DNA from: an uncultured Lachnospiraceae bacterium | Lineage (GTDB): Bacteria; Bacillota; Clostridia; Lachnospirales; Lachnospiraceae | Assembly: GCA_947630805.1 (NCBI GenBank) | Contig: CANRIV010000003.1 | Span: forward strand, 62,001 to 126,000 | Direction: 5' to 3' | Length of the DNA: 64,000 nt | In this document: positions 63,823 through 64,000 of the stretch, one piece after another | Position numbering within the stretch: position 1 is the first letter of the stretch | Layout of the letters: each line of letters starts with the position of its first letter | The notes under the pieces: model-generated | Databases searched by the model: none | Seen by the model: only the letters and a program-made list of their open reading frames with translations | Told to the model about the DNA's origin: nothing | Program-made: the position numbers and the translations under genes

Positions 63823-64000
63823 ATGCAGACAATTAATGTGCACGCAGGACATAATCCGGATGGAAAAACAGGAAGTGGTGCTGTTGGAATCATTAAGGAG
63901 TCCACACAGGCCCGTAAGGTAAAAAAACAGGTCATTAAATATTTAAGACGCATTGGATTCCGTGTGTATGACTGTACAGTAAATGATGGAAAAAACCAAA
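63823..64000 (+). CDS. N-acetylmuramoyl-L-alanine amidase (Amidase_3-like), 3' partial
   Basis: The frame runs from ATG 63823 to the window edge with no stop. It reads INVHAGHNPDGKTGSGAVG, the Zn-binding (H) start of the Amidase_3 fold, then KKQVIKYLRRIGFRVYDCT. It begins one base after the holin stop, after GGGGG at the end of that gene. Endolysin partner of the holin. Confidence 0.8.
   Translation, partial: MQTINVHAGHNPDGKTGSGAVGIIKESTQARKVKKQVIKYLRRIGFRVYDCTVNDGKNQ

Noticed and set aside
1-64000. CRISPR arrays, tRNA or rRNA genes, insertion sequences, invertible promoters with a recombinase
   Set aside because: Looked for and not found. No tyrosine or serine recombinase and no transposase frame is present, so the locus does not use the invertible-promoter strategy of Bacteroides.

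Overview
The window looks like the chromosome of a low-GC, Gram-positive, anaerobic Firmicute, most likely a gut-type Lachnospiraceae or related Clostridium. This is inferred from the AT-rich, purine-rich coding strand with strong AGGAGG-type ribosome binding sites, a CpsC/CpsD-type (BY-kinase) capsule regulator pair, a membrane pyrophosphatase, ferredoxin-type polysaccharide enzymes, a SleL/YaaH-like spore-cortex type hydrolase and an r1t-type holin. No species call is possible from the sequence alone, and there are no rRNA or tRNA genes.

About 0-57 kb is one very large surface-glycan locus, all on the + strand. It opens with a partial kinase, a VanZ-like protein and an acyltransferase (0-2.3 kb). 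A terminator and a promoter follow, and then a dTDP-rhamnose/UDP-galactofuranose block: rfbA, glf, rfbB, rfbD, rfbC (2.4-7.3 kb). From 7.3 to 31 kb lie glycosyltransferases (GT4, GT2, GT39-like), acyltransferases, an LTA-synthase-like enzyme, a candidate polymerase, a LicD protein and two flippases. From 31 to 44.7 kb is a decoration block: aldo/keto reductase, two ferredoxin/FrhB-type proteins, a Na+/solute symporter, an AMP-forming ligase, a pyruvyl transferase and five more glycosyltransferases. From 44.9 to 53.2 kb are a fused LicC-LicA phosphocholine enzyme, a BCCT choline/betaine-type transporter, a third flippase and three acyltransferases. From 53.3 to 57.3 kb are a secreted Ig-like protein and two Wzz/BY-kinase proteins.

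The outstanding feature is a dense set of simple-sequence repeats inside coding regions. There are twelve G7-G9 tracts and two (AT)n tracts, all between 1.2 and 51.3 kb and all in genes for tailoring enzymes or GT2 glycosyltransferases. None lies in the sugar-nucleotide, GT4, flippase or export-control genes. Five genes are frameshifted exactly at their tract. In each of the five, adding one repeat unit (one G or one AT) restores a full-length reading frame that matches its family. A sixth gene has a tract near its 3' end that gives alternative C-termini. The locus therefore reads as a combinatorial slipped-strand contingency system for a capsule or cell-wall glycan, of the kind known in Campylobacter, Neisseria and Haemophilus, but here in a Gram-positive anaerobe.

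Outside the locus (57.5-64 kb) are a second VanZ-like gene, a nucleotidyltransferase-like gene and an Lrp/AsnC regulator on the - strand, hppA with a perfect palindrome over its promoter, a LysM-GH18 hydrolase on the - strand, and a holin followed by an amidase (a phage lysis cassette or remnant) running off the window end. None of these carries a repeat tract.
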